Assembly: GCA_913020705.1 (NCBI GenBank)
Contig: CAJWBY010000209.1
Coordinates: 1 to 6,505 of the forward strand
DNA: 6,505 bases
Direction of reading: 5' to 3'
From: an uncultured Colwellia sp.
GTDB lineage: Bacteria; Pseudomonadota; Gammaproteobacteria; Enterobacterales; Alteromonadaceae
Numbering within the stretch: the stretch's first letter is position 1; each line of letters opens with the position of its first letter. Below are positions 1 to 6,275 of the stretch, piece after piece. The position numbers and the translations under genes are program-made. Below the pieces are notes generated by a model. It did not search any database. It had not been told where the DNA came from and saw nothing but the letters and a program-made list of their open reading frames with translations.

Positions 1-8
1 TGAAACAA

Positions 9-33
9 AAAATCCGCTAAGTTAGCGGATTTT
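9..33. terminator. Bidirectional rho-independent terminator
   Basis: A near-perfect palindrome has the core CCGCTAAGTTAGCGG, flanked by A-rich sequence on the left and T-rich sequence on the right. It folds into a GC-rich stem followed by a T tract on either strand (TTTTAAGTGTTTTT on plus, ATTTTTTGTTTCA on minus). It could end transcription arriving from the leftward higBA unit or from a gene to the left of the window. Confidence 0.8.
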
Positions 34-79
34 AAGTGTTTTTAACATTCTGAAACATCATTCAATATTTTGAATTTAC

Positions 80-99
80 TTATTGATTACAATCAATAA
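80..99. repeat. 9-bp inverted repeat in left intergenic region
   Basis: TTATTGATT and AATCAATAA are perfect inverted arms separated by two bases. Such tight AT-rich dyads are typical of regulator binding sites, but no gene start lies next to it. No function is assigned. Confidence 0.4.
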
Positions 100-150
100 A
101 ATCATGTTTATCATGGACTTGAAGAGCGCCGTAACTGAAAAAGACAATCT

Positions 151-174
151 ATGTCACCAATCATGTCACCACTC
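151..174. repeat. Tandem 12-bp direct repeat
   Basis: ATGTCACCA occurs twice, beginning at 151 and 163, giving two 12-base units that are nearly identical (ATGTCACCAATC, ATGTCACCACTC). The period is close to one helical turn, so a protein could bind both on one face. The unit is unrelated to the 21-bp iterons before rep. No function is assigned. Confidence 0.4.
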
Positions 175-186
175 TACTTTTATGTC

Positions 187-223
187 TTATGCTAAGAGCT
201 AAATACATGGGGTTTTAGCATAA
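187..223. repeat. 9-bp inverted repeat downstream of the antitoxin gene
   Basis: TTATGCTAA (187-195) and TTAGCATAA (215-223) are perfect inverted arms around a 19-base spacer. A second, weaker dyad, ATAGAC (229-234) with GTCTAT (258-263), lies between it and the end of the antitoxin gene. Together they could form transcript-end hairpins for the leftward toxin-antitoxin mRNA, but there is no strong T tract. A Xer/dif reading was considered and not supported. Confidence 0.4.
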
Positions 224-273
224 TTTAGATAGACGCTTCCGGTAGATGCGCACTTCAGTCTATAGGGTTTATC

Positions 274-591
274 TTATCTGATACCTACTTCCATTTCGTG
301 GATAACATCAGGGTGGTTTTTAATTACATTCATTAATGTTGAAACAACACCTGGAGGCTCATGGCGACCTTGCTCCCAATCACGTAAAGATGTAACTGAA
401 GCATTAATTGCTTTAGCAAATTTAGGCTGCGTATAACCAACTACCGATCTTGCTTCCCTTACAAGAAGCTGACTAGGTGTATAGACTCGCCCCTGCTCAC
501 CCGCATTCATTTCAGCAAGGCTTTGTTTTATGTCAGGGATGTCAAACCCTGCATCAGCATTTATAGCGGCTGCTACTTTATTTATATCCAT
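274..591 (-). CDS. higA: HigA-like antitoxin, XRE-family HTH
   Basis: This 105-residue protein is the likely antitoxin of a HigBA-type module, expected to neutralise the neighbouring toxin and repress the shared promoter. Residues 1-36 form a short N-terminal extension. A helix-turn-helix of the XRE/HigA2/NadS type spans about 39-95, with T-P-S-Q-L at 38-42, the recognition region around 53-72 and the diagnostic DWEQGRHEPP at 71-80. The length fits HigA2-like antitoxins of about 100 residues. The start is supported by an AAAAAGG Shine-Dalgarno-like stretch about 10 bases upstream. The gene lies 25 bases downstream of the toxin gene, the toxin-first order typical of hig loci. It ends in TAA and all seven glycines are GGN, so it is equally readable under the standard code and table 25. 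The family call is confident; activity is inferred. Confidence 0.88.
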   Translation of the reverse strand: MDINKVAAAINADAGFDIPDIKQSLAEMNAGEQGRVYTPSQLLVREARSVVGYTQPKFAKAINASVTSLRDWEQGRHEPPGVVSTLMNVIKNHPDVIHEMEVGIR

Positions 592-616
592 CTGTCAGTT
601 ACCTTTTTCTTTTGGC

Positions 617-913
617 TTATATCGCTTGTTTAATTTCTTTACCTGTTATATTCGCTTTATCAGATTTCTGGTAGATTGAAATTAGGTGAATACTTCCTTC
701 AGCATCTTGATTGAAATAAACAACTCGAACACCTCCACGCTTACCAGAACCTTTTACAGTCCAACGTACTTTTCTTGCACCATCAGTATTAGGAATGACA
801 TCTCCTGCCGTTGGGTTCTGAACAATATAGTCAATGAAAGATAACCTCTCATCTTCAGACCATATTTTGTCTACCTGTTTAGTAAATGTCGGCGTTTCAA
901 TTACTGTTTGCAT
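617..913 (-). CDS. higB: HigB/RelE-like mRNA interferase toxin
   Basis: This 98-residue protein matches the RelE/ParE superfamily, HigB2-like branch, whose members cut mRNA on the ribosome. The recognisable core is the family's G-x-RK-x-R segment (G45, R47, K48, R50), then GKRGGVRVVYF at 57-67 and the strand LISIYQKSDKANI at 77-89. The basic residues K58, R59 and R63 and tyrosines Y66 and Y81 lie where family members carry substrate-binding or catalytic side chains. The length is normal and the gene looks intact. It is the first gene of the two-gene unit, and the antitoxin gene follows after 25 bases. The start codon is only five bases from a TATAAT box, so the transcript is probably leaderless or nearly so. 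The stop is TAA and all eight glycines are GGN. Such modules commonly stabilise plasmids; that role is inferred here. Confidence 0.87.
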   Translation of the reverse strand: MQTVIETPTFTKQVDKIWSEDERLSFIDYIVQNPTAGDVIPNTDGARKVRWTVKGSGKRGGVRVVYFNQDAEGSIHLISIYQKSDKANITGKEIKQAI

Positions 914-946
914 AATTGATTATACCGAATCTCGGTACTTTAGCAA
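914..946 (-). promoter_or_regulatory. higBA promoter with embedded palindromic operator
   Basis: Read on the minus strand, TTGCTA (941-946) and TATAAT (919-924) form a sigma-70-like -35/-10 pair 16 bases apart. Between and overlapping them is TACCGA-GAT-TCGGTA (923-937), a perfect 6-bp dyad. That is the expected position for the operator by which the antitoxin, alone or with the toxin, represses its own transcription. The -10 box lies five bases before the toxin ATG, which places the transcription start at or very near that codon. Binding by the antitoxin is inferred from position. Confidence 0.75.
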
Positions 947-947
947 C

Positions 948-1877
948 TTATTCAACATGACTCTTCCTTTGTGATGAAACAGACAATTTATATTCTGCAT
1001 CCTTCACTACTTTTCTCATAGCTCCGCCAGGCATCTTTGATTTACACTCGACACGGAAAAAATATTTCCCTTGGGCTAAATCAATATCAAACTTAAGCTC
1101 TTTACTATTCTTGGCATTGAAACCTGGAAAGAAGACAATTTGGTGTTGGCCCTCATCATAAACAGTCACCTTAAACGTTACAGGGCTAATTTTATCTCCA
1201 CCAGTATTTCTTCGATACGTTTCAGCGAAATTAGGCTGTTCAAGTAATACAGTTACAGCTTGAGGACTATCAACGTCTAGTACATAGTAATCTCCCGGAG
1301 TACCAAATCGTAGCCCTCTCCGAGCTTCAATTATCGAATTCATCTTTATTGTATTGGCTGTTTTAAATCCATCATTGGGTTCAAGCTCAGTGAGTTCTGA
1401 GGGAGAGAAGTTAAATGAAAGTTGATATTGTAGCTTCCATACATCCCTATTATTTGATCGTAGTTTTATAAAATACTCACCTTTTGGAAGGCCAATCTTG
1501 AATTCATGATCCTTGAATATATAAACATCTCGATAAAGAGCGTCATTGGACCTTTTAATAAGATTATCAATTGTCCCACTATGTATTGATAGTTCGTAGC
1601 CCGTCGCATAAGGTTTAACTATTTCATCTAAAGAGCTATCAACGCCGAGATTGACAGTTAAAATACCATTTTCTTCGATAACTACTTTGTAATAATCAAG
1701 ATCATAACCGCTAGAAGTCTCTAGTGTTCCGGCATAAACAGACTGTCCATTAATTCCTAGTGCTTGGCCAAACTTATCATTTGGTTCATGTTCTTGTTCA
1801 GTTGCCATGACTGAGATGCTGGCCACTAGGTGTCCCAATACAACAAGCCCCGTTAATATTTTCTGAAACTTAAACAT
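948..1877 (-). CDS. Secreted protein with two PPC-like domains
   Basis: This 309-residue protein is probably exported. Residues 1-25 form a signal peptide: basic start (K3, K6), hydrophobic core at 7-23 and a likely cleavage site after VMA at 23-25. The mature protein has two repeats resembling bacterial pre-peptidase C-terminal (PPC) domains. The first starts with EPND at 31-34 and has YDLDYYKV at 58-65; the second has EPND at 166-169 and GDYYVLDV at 195-202. These beta-sandwich modules usually accompany secreted proteases, but no peptidase domain is present, so a binding or stabilising role is more likely. The start is supported by AGGAAAAGAAG directly upstream. It lies 18 bases downstream of the AlpA-like gene and is probably cotranscribed with it. 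All 24 glycines are GGN and the stop is TAA. The specific function is unknown. Confidence 0.8.
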   Translation of the reverse strand: MFKFQKILTGLVVLGHLVASISVMATEQEHEPNDKFGQALGINGQSVYAGTLETSSGYDLDYYKVVIEENGILTVNLGVDSSLDEIVKPYATGYELSIHSGTIDNLIKRSNDALYRDVYIFKDHEFKIGLPKGEYFIKLRSNNRDVWKLQYQLSFNFSPSELTELEPNDGFKTANTIKMNSIIEARRGLRFGTPGDYYVLDVDSPQAVTVLLEQPNFAETYRRNTGGDKISPVTFKVTVYDEGQHQIVFFPGFNAKNSKELKFDIDLAQGKYFFRVECKSKMPGGAMRKVVKDAEYKLSVSSQRKSHVE

Positions 1878-1895
1878 TACTTCTTTTCCTAATAA

Positions 1896-2321
1896 TTAGC
1901 ATGATTTAATCCATTGCTGCACTTCACTTAAACGCCAGCCGATGCTTCCCGATGTTAAAGGCACCCTAGCAGGAAATTCACCCTTTCGCTCCAAGCGCCA
2001 TAAAGTAGTACGTGACAAACTTGTTAATTCTTGAACTTCTTTTGATCGAATGATCTTATCAACAGTATTAACATCTTGGGTCTGAATAGTTTCACCCTTA
2101 ATGCTATTTAAAAGGTGATTTAACAACTGAAAACCAAAAAACTCTACTTGGGTGCCTGTTACTTGAATAAACTCAATTTCATGGCGCTTAATCATCTTCT
2201 CAACATCAGAATTCGTACACCTCAAAAATAGTGAAGCCTCGGCAGGAGTAAACCGCTGATACAGTGCGATCCCCATGCTATCCGCTAGCTCACATAAAGT
2301 AGGTGTAAAAGGCTGGGCCAT
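1896..2321 (-). CDS. AlpA-like regulator with extra N-terminal HTH-like region
   Basis: This 141-residue protein has two apparent DNA-binding regions. Residues 24-73, beginning FTPAEASLFLRC, resemble an excisionase-type (MerR-like, HTH_17) winged helix. Residues 88-141 match the AlpA family: an R-S-K-E-V-x-E-L-T start at 92-100, LSRTTLWRLERKGEFP at 102-117, and the IGWRLSEVQQWIKS ending at 127-140. AlpA-type proteins are small regulators of excision or accessory genes in prophages, plasmids and integrative elements. The gene precedes the secreted PPC-protein gene on the same strand, 18 bases away, so it may control that gene or the divergent promoter region at 2322-2420. An AGGA about 17 bases before the ATG is too distant to be a good ribosome site. 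The stop is TAA and all seven glycines are GGN. The AlpA call is confident; the target is inferred. Confidence 0.82.
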   Translation of the reverse strand: MAQPFTPTLCELADSMGIALYQRFTPAEASLFLRCTNSDVEKMIKRHEIEFIQVTGTQVEFFGFQLLNHLLNSIKGETIQTQDVNTVDKIIRSKEVQELTSLSRTTLWRLERKGEFPARVPLTSGSIGWRLSEVQQWIKSC

Positions 2322-2420
2322 TATTTTATAAATTGTCCTATAATGCTATAAACTATACATTGATTTTATCTGAGTTAGCATACAGAATAAACCTATTGAT
2401 AACTAGAGAATAGCTAGTCT
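2322..2420. promoter_or_regulatory. Divergent intergenic promoter region
   Basis: This 99-base AT-rich gap separates the leftward AlpA-like gene from the rightward gene at 2421. On plus, TTGATT followed 17 bases later by CAGAAT is a weak -35/-10 candidate for the rightward gene. On minus, the repeated TATAG motifs near 2340-2360 could hold a -10 for the AlpA-like gene. ACTAG (2402-2406) and CTAGT (2414-2418) form a small dyad immediately before the rightward ATG and may be an operator. All of these are weak by eye. Confidence 0.4.
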
Positions 2421-2828
2421 ATGTCACAAGCAGCCCATACATCTACAGCCCAAGGTAATACGCTAGAAGAGCGTATTCAAAACTATAGAACTGCTCAGCA
2501 GAATTACGACAATATTAAAACAAGTGAACAACTTAAAAATAATAATGAATGGCAAAATAGACTAGGTACCGATGAAGAACTTCAGTTTGCCAATCAAGTA
2601 GCTGAAAACTCATTGCAAATCTCGGCCAAAGCATTAAGCCAAAAAGATATTAATCAAGCTAAAAATTTAAACCTGTTATCAGAGCAAGAACAAAAACAAA
2701 TTCAAGAATTGAACTCCCCTTCATCATCTGAAAAAGATAAACAAATTTCAGAAAATAAAAATCGTATTGCTGCTGCACGAGATCAATCAAAATCACTTGA
2801 TAAAGATCATGATAAATCTAAAGGTTAA
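2421..2828 (+). CDS. Hydrophilic Q/N/K-rich protein of unknown function
   Basis: I do not recognise a family for this 135-residue protein. It has no signal peptide, no membrane segment and no cysteine. It is rich in Q, N, K, E and S. Residues 15-100 look largely alpha-helical with coiled-coil character (EERIQNYRTAQQNYDNIK at 16-33, LSEQEQKQIQEL at 87-98). The tail is charged and probably disordered (SLDKDHDKSKG at 125-135). An in-frame TAG at 2415-2417 fixes the start at or after 2421. It is the first plus-strand gene and lies directly before the iterons, a place often used by small plasmid accessory genes. It has no TGA codon, its only three glycines are GGT, and it ends in TAA, so its code membership cannot be decided. 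Gene reality is likely from length and composition; function is open. Confidence 0.65.
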   Translation: MSQAAHTSTAQGNTLEERIQNYRTAQQNYDNIKTSEQLKNNNEWQNRLGTDEELQFANQVAENSLQISAKALSQKDINQAKNLNLLSEQEQKQIQELNSPSSSEKDKQISENKNRIAAARDQSKSLDKDHDKSKG

Positions 2829-2846
2829 AAACTAATTCCCAAAATA

Positions 2847-2899
2847 AACAACAGTCGTTTATTTCTTTTAACTCTTTAATACGTTTAAAGACTGCTGTT
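2847..2899. repeat. Imperfect inverted repeat after the 2421 gene
   Basis: AACAACAGTCGTTTA (2847-2861) pairs imperfectly with TAAAGACTGCTGTT (2886-2899), with one mismatch and one bulge around a 24-base loop. It begins 19 bases after the upstream stop codon. It may be a weak terminator insulating the iteron region, or part of the origin. No T tract follows, so termination is uncertain. Confidence 0.4.
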
Positions 2900-2931
2900 A
2901 AGCTGTTCGTAATCCCACCTAAGATCATTAA

Positions 2932-3015
2932 ATATCACACTTTTCAGGTTTAATATCACCATTATCAGGAGTGATATCACAATTTTCAGGCGAAATATCT
3001 CACTTATCAGGGAGG
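2932..3015 (+). repeat. Iteron array of four 21-bp direct repeats (candidate origin)
   Basis: Four units start at 2932, 2953, 2974 and 2995, exactly 21 bases apart. They follow the pattern ATATCACNNTTNTCAGG plus four variable bases; the fourth has ATATCTC. Helically phased direct repeats of this size, just upstream of a Rep_3-type initiator gene, are the hallmark of iteron plasmids: Rep monomers bind them to open the origin and to control copy number. No convincing DnaA box was found beside them, and the surrounding sequence is AT-rich. The repeat is directly visible; origin function is inferred from the array and the adjacent rep gene. Confidence 0.88.
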
Positions 3016-3025
3016 AATGATTAAC

Positions 3026-3052
3026 TATCACTAAATTTGCTTTTTTGTGATA
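3026..3052. promoter_or_regulatory. Inverted iteron half-sites, probable Rep operator
   Basis: TATCAC (3026-3031) and GTGATA (3047-3052) are inverted copies of the conserved iteron core. Iteron initiators typically bind direct repeats as monomers to start replication, and bind an inverted pair as dimers to repress their own promoter. The position, between the array and the rep promoter, fits that scheme. The autoregulatory role is inferred. Confidence 0.6.
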
Positions 3053-3053
3053 T

Positions 3054-3089
3054 TTGAATAAAGTAATGTCATTACTTTAATAACATTAC
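3054..3089 (+). promoter_or_regulatory. rep promoter with overlapping dyad
   Basis: TTGAAT (3054-3059) and TTTAAT (3076-3081), 16 bases apart, make a plausible -35/-10 pair. The expected start is near 3088, only a few bases before the ATG at 3095. GTAATGT (3063-3069) and ACATTAC (3083-3089) are perfect inverted arms spanning the -10, with an extra ATTAC at 3071-3075, so a repressor could bind here. No Shine-Dalgarno motif precedes the ATG, so the leader would be very short. Confidence 0.5.
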
Positions 3090-3094
3090 ACATT

Positions 3095-4363
3095 ATGGAC
3101 CTATTAGAAATAACAAAAATTGACTGAAAAAAGTCAATTGTCAGATCCAACGATTACACCGCTGCCACTTACTCCCTATCACCCGATGCCCATAGAATTA
3201 TCTCTGTAGCAATTTCAGCAATTGCTCAAAATGATCTGAAGTTCACAGCTTATAGAATTTACGTTCAAGAGCTAATAACCTTTTTCCCGGCACTTCATTC
3301 GGATAAAAATGCCATTGCTAGAATTGATAAAGCAACGGATTCATTAATGTGATCTTATATCAAGATAAAACAAAAAAATGGCTGGCTGAAAAGGAACCTA
3401 GTTCATTCATGCCTGTTTAATAAAAACTCAGGCCATCCATATGTTGATATTAAACTTGATGATGACATGCTTCCTCACTTAATTAGTGTTAACAGTTATT
3501 TCTCATCACCAAAACTGGAAAATATTAGATTATTTAAGAAGGACCAACACTTCAAACTACATGCCTATTTTTACTCATTTCTATATCGCCATACTACGGG
3601 TATTGTGAGCATCGACGATTTAAGGAAAATTCTTGATGTTGATAAAAAACAGTACAAATTAGTCGGACATTTGAAAAGTCGCTTACTCCTACCATCAATC
3701 GATCTTATCAATAATGTAACTGACATCCATATATCGATTAAAGACGTTAAACACTGAAGAAAAATTGCTGGATTTATTTTCAACATTGCTAAAAGGCCGC
3801 CATTACCTATCATTAGCGACACTCCCGATGCATCCTGTAATATCGAACAATCTATAGACCTTCAAAAAGAATACTTGGCTCTTTGAATATCAAGACCTGA
3901 TTTTACGATATTACTTAAAAAACATAGTCAGGCATATCTTGAGCAACTACTCATCTATGTGAATCATAAGAAATCACAGATTAAAATCGATTCCGTTAAA
4001 AATTATATTTTTGGGATTCTGAACAAGAAACCAACATTAGATGAACTGCTAACTCCCAGCTGTCTGATTAAAGCCCAAAATAGTAAACGCATTATTCAGG
4101 AATCACACAACAGACAGATCATCAATGAGAAACAAAACGATAAAGACAAACAAGCCAACAAAGTAACACTAGAAATCAAAAATTATTTGGCCAAGAAAAG
4201 TAAAGATCAGCTATGTGAAATAAGAGCAGTCTTTAATAACTCCCTTTTTGCTAGCGGGTTAAAATTTGGCCAAGAAAGTGTTGATTTTGACAAGCCAATT
4301 GTTGAGGCAACTTTTTATAATTTTGTTCACATCAAATATATCGGTTCCATTTCTAAAGAATAG
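3095..4363 (+). CDS. Iteron replication initiator (Rep_3 family), UGA read as glycine
   Basis: With TGA read as glycine this is one uninterrupted 422-residue frame ending in TAG. Under the standard code it breaks at four TGAs, codons 11, 86, 221 and 264, with no TAA or TAG. It matches RepB/RepE-type initiators built of two winged helices. VRSNDYTAATYSLSPDAHR (16-34) corresponds to the family's N-terminal pattern, and the stretch ending in KDVKH[G]RKIAGFIF is the conserved end of the second winged helix, where family members have G-R-K. LAL[G]ISRPDF (codons 261-270) fits the usual G-I-S turn of the C-terminal region. These two TGAs therefore fall on expected glycines; codons 11 and 86 are less diagnostic. 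Nine further glycines are GGN. ATG 3095 is chosen because TAA at 3059 blocks extension and no ATG occurs downstream before codon 85. It should bind the iterons just upstream. Confidence 0.88.
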
Positions 4364-4554
4364 TTGTTCACATAAGTTATACAACAATCCATAAAAGGGA
4401 TAATTACGATAGTAAATTAGGACCGTTCCCAAAAACTACAACCCTTTACAATTAGCCAAAATATGGCATAAATAATTTTCTTTTGGAATATTTCGCTTTC
4501 TGAATATAATTAAGTTGTTCGATCTAGACAATTTATATCGTAACTATTAAAACA
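4364..4554. other. AT-rich intergenic spacer after rep
   Basis: No gene is visible in either code. The only structures seen are a short dyad right after the rep stop (TTGTT then AACAA about 14 bases later) and CCAAAA (4456-4461) with TTTTGG (4481-4486) enclosing an AT-rich loop. Neither makes a convincing terminator. The spacer could hold promoter elements for the genes to the right or a transfer origin, but no nick-site motif was recognised. Confidence 0.5.
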
Positions 4555-4761
4555 ATGCCAAAGCAAGAAAAGCATATCACTTCAATTCATATCGATGTTT
4601 TTGATAGCTGAAAATATGATCTTAAAAACGGACAATATCCTAGGGCCAATAAGGTTAAGGTTTATTATGATTTGTTTGAGATATCGCGTTCTGAGTTGAG
4701 TGAGTTGGTGACGTTGATTAGGATGAAGACTAGGTGAAGTTGTGGCCGCAGGACTAAGTAG
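4555..4761 (+). CDS. Possible small recoded ORF, unknown function
   Basis: Reading TGA as glycine gives a 68-residue frame from ATG 4555 to TAG 4759-4761, with TGA at codons 19 and 61. The protein is charged (IDVFDS[G]KYDLKNGQYPR, then YYDLFEISRSELSELVTLIR), with a helical-looking middle and a basic end (GSCGRRTK). I recognise no family. It sits between rep and the ATPase gene on the same strand, where a small DNA-binding or relaxosome accessory protein would not be surprising, but nothing in the sequence proves that. An in-frame TAG at 4525-4527 limits upstream extension and there is no ribosome-binding motif. The opposite strand also carries a 79-codon frame here, so coding is uncertain. 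Confidence 0.35.
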
Positions 4762-4895
4762 TGCTTTTTGAGTAGATGTAGATAAAAGTTGAATACATCT
4801 TCCCTCACTTCCCCGCTTCATGCTGCCAAGATATTCAAACGTTAAAGACCTGATAAAAAGGTAGCCATAAATTTAAATTCTAATCACTAAAAAAC
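4762..4895. other. Intergenic spacer before the ATPase gene
   Basis: No gene, repeat or convincing promoter is seen in these 134 bases. In-frame TAA at 4881-4883 precedes the ATPase ATG. No Shine-Dalgarno sequence occurs before that ATG; the upstream bases are CACTAAAAAAC. Confidence 0.4.
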
Positions 4896-6275
4896 ATGAC
4901 ATCCAGCAAAATAAGGCCGATGCCTCAAACTGCATATTTAGCCATCAAAAAGTTCTTTCAGAAATGGCAGTTCTTTATATTTCTATCTCGACTAAATAAA
5001 ATATTGCCACTGTCTGCATTCAAAAAACATGGTTATATTGTGGCATCATCATGATGTGGTAAAAGTGAGTTTATTAAGACTCTCATTTATCGTGAGATCT
5101 TAGAAAAACATCCATCCTCAGCTATCATCGTTATTGACCCTCATGGTGATATGGTTGAAGAAATTGCAAAGCTCTCTGAATTTTCTAATCCTAAAAAAGC
5201 CAAAAGACTTGTTTATATTGATCCAACTTTAAAATCTGGTTATTCACCAAGTATTAACCCCTTTGAGCTGGATGATCATAGTGACGAAAATATCGCCCTG
5301 ATGACTCAGGAGCTAAAAAGCATCATTACTGTGTTATTGCAGTGAAGTAGCACCACAAATCAAATGGATGCCATATTAAGCCCATGCATTGCAACACTGC
5401 TTAGAAAGAAAAATAGTTCCTTTGCAGAGCTTCAACGTTTTATGGATGACAGCAATAATAGTGATCTGATTGAACTAGGTAAAAACTCGCCCAACCCACA
5501 GCACCAATTACTTTTTAAGAATAAATTTAACAGCTCATTATTTAATGTAACCAAGCACTGAATTTATACCAGAATGCAGGTTTTATTAAATGATCCAACA
5601 TTTCAGAATCTAGTCTCAAATAAAACATCACTTTCATTAAAGAGATTGATTGATGAAAAAAAGATTATTTTATTTAAACTCTCACTGGGTAACTCATGAA
5701 GCGAGAGCATTCAATCATACTGACGTTTTATTGTTGGCCTGCTGAGAATAATCGCATTTCAAAGAAGTTCGCTTCCTCACCGGATAAGAATGCCAACATA
5801 CTTGTTTATTGATGAATTCCAAAACTTTATTTCTGATGATATTGAAAAGGCACTGACACAGCTTAGAAAATATGGCCTACACATGATTTTATCTAACCAA
5901 TATGTGGGCCAAGAAGTATCGACATCACTGCAAAAAGCACTCTTCTCATCATGAGTAAAGATTGCCGGTAGAAATGATAAAAAAAGCTTATCAGCAATCT
6001 GAAACGAAATGAACATATCTGTTGATGACTTGAAAAAAGTTCGTGTTGGTGAATTTTATATCCAATCATCAAATCAAGTGGCTAAGAAAATACGAGCCCC
6101 AAAGATGCTGCTCGGTAATAATCATGCAATGACAAACCAAAGCTGGGCCATTCTTAAAGATGAGAACTTAAAGAAATACTATTCGAAGATATCTCAGCCA
6201 GATGAGGAGATAAAATATACCGCATCTTACTCAGCTAAAAGCATTGAAGATTTAACCGCTAAATATTGAGCCTAA
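4896..6275 (+). CDS. TraD/HerA-like DNA-transfer ATPase, UGA read as glycine
   Basis: With TGA as glycine this is one 459-residue frame ending in TAA. The standard code breaks it at eight TGAs (codons 53, 150, 222, 268, 276, 353, 369, 458). It is a P-loop motor of the type IV coupling-protein/HerA group that moves DNA in conjugation. Walker A is ASS[G]CGKSE at 50-58, whose TGA is the glycine of T-G-S-G-K. VIDPHGDM at 79-86 is a recognised segment of the group. LFIDEFQNF at 303-311 is Walker B with D306 and E307. SNQ at 333-335 fits the following sensor strand. GNS[G]SESIQSY[G]RF (266-278) matches a G-x-x-G...G-R pattern with TGA at both glycines. Twelve other glycines are GGT or GGC, none GGA. 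There is no N-terminal membrane anchor, unlike many TraD/VirD4 proteins. The TAA overlaps the next ATG by one base. Confidence 0.87.

Noticed and set aside
151..212. Remnant of an integrase 3' end
   Set aside because: A short open stretch exists but no integrase motif can be recognised, so it is treated as non-coding.
187..223. Xer/dif-like recombination site
   Set aside because: TTATGCTAA resembles a XerD half-site, but no XerC-like half-site occurs at the required six-base spacing on either side.
3571..3822. Minus-strand 83-codon ORF
   Set aside because: It lies wholly inside the rep frame and shows no recognisable protein features; it is an antisense shadow.
4517..4524. T-loop-like GTTCGATC, considered as part of a tRNA-Gly(UCA)
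   Set aside because: No acceptor stem, anticodon arm or D-arm can be folded around it. No tRNA gene was found in the window.
4582..4821. Minus-strand 79-codon ORF between rep and the ATPase gene
   Set aside because: There is no recognisable family, no ribosome site, and it opposes the direction of neighbouring genes. It competes with the plus-strand recoded ORF; neither is strong, but this one has less support from context.
5052..5054. UGA read as tryptophan (table 4) or as selenocysteine
   Set aside because: This TGA occupies the Walker A glycine, others sit at G-R and G-R-K motifs, and Trp is written TGG elsewhere in these genes. Selenocysteine would not recur at glycine positions in unrelated proteins.
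5777..6016. Minus-strand 79-codon ORF
   Set aside because: It is antisense to the Walker B region of the ATPase, which is clearly the coding frame.
3095..6275. rep and ATPase genes as pseudogenes broken by stop codons
   Set aside because: All 12 interruptions in these two frames are TGA, none is TAA or TAG, the frame never shifts, and many fall on expected glycines. Random decay would not look like this.
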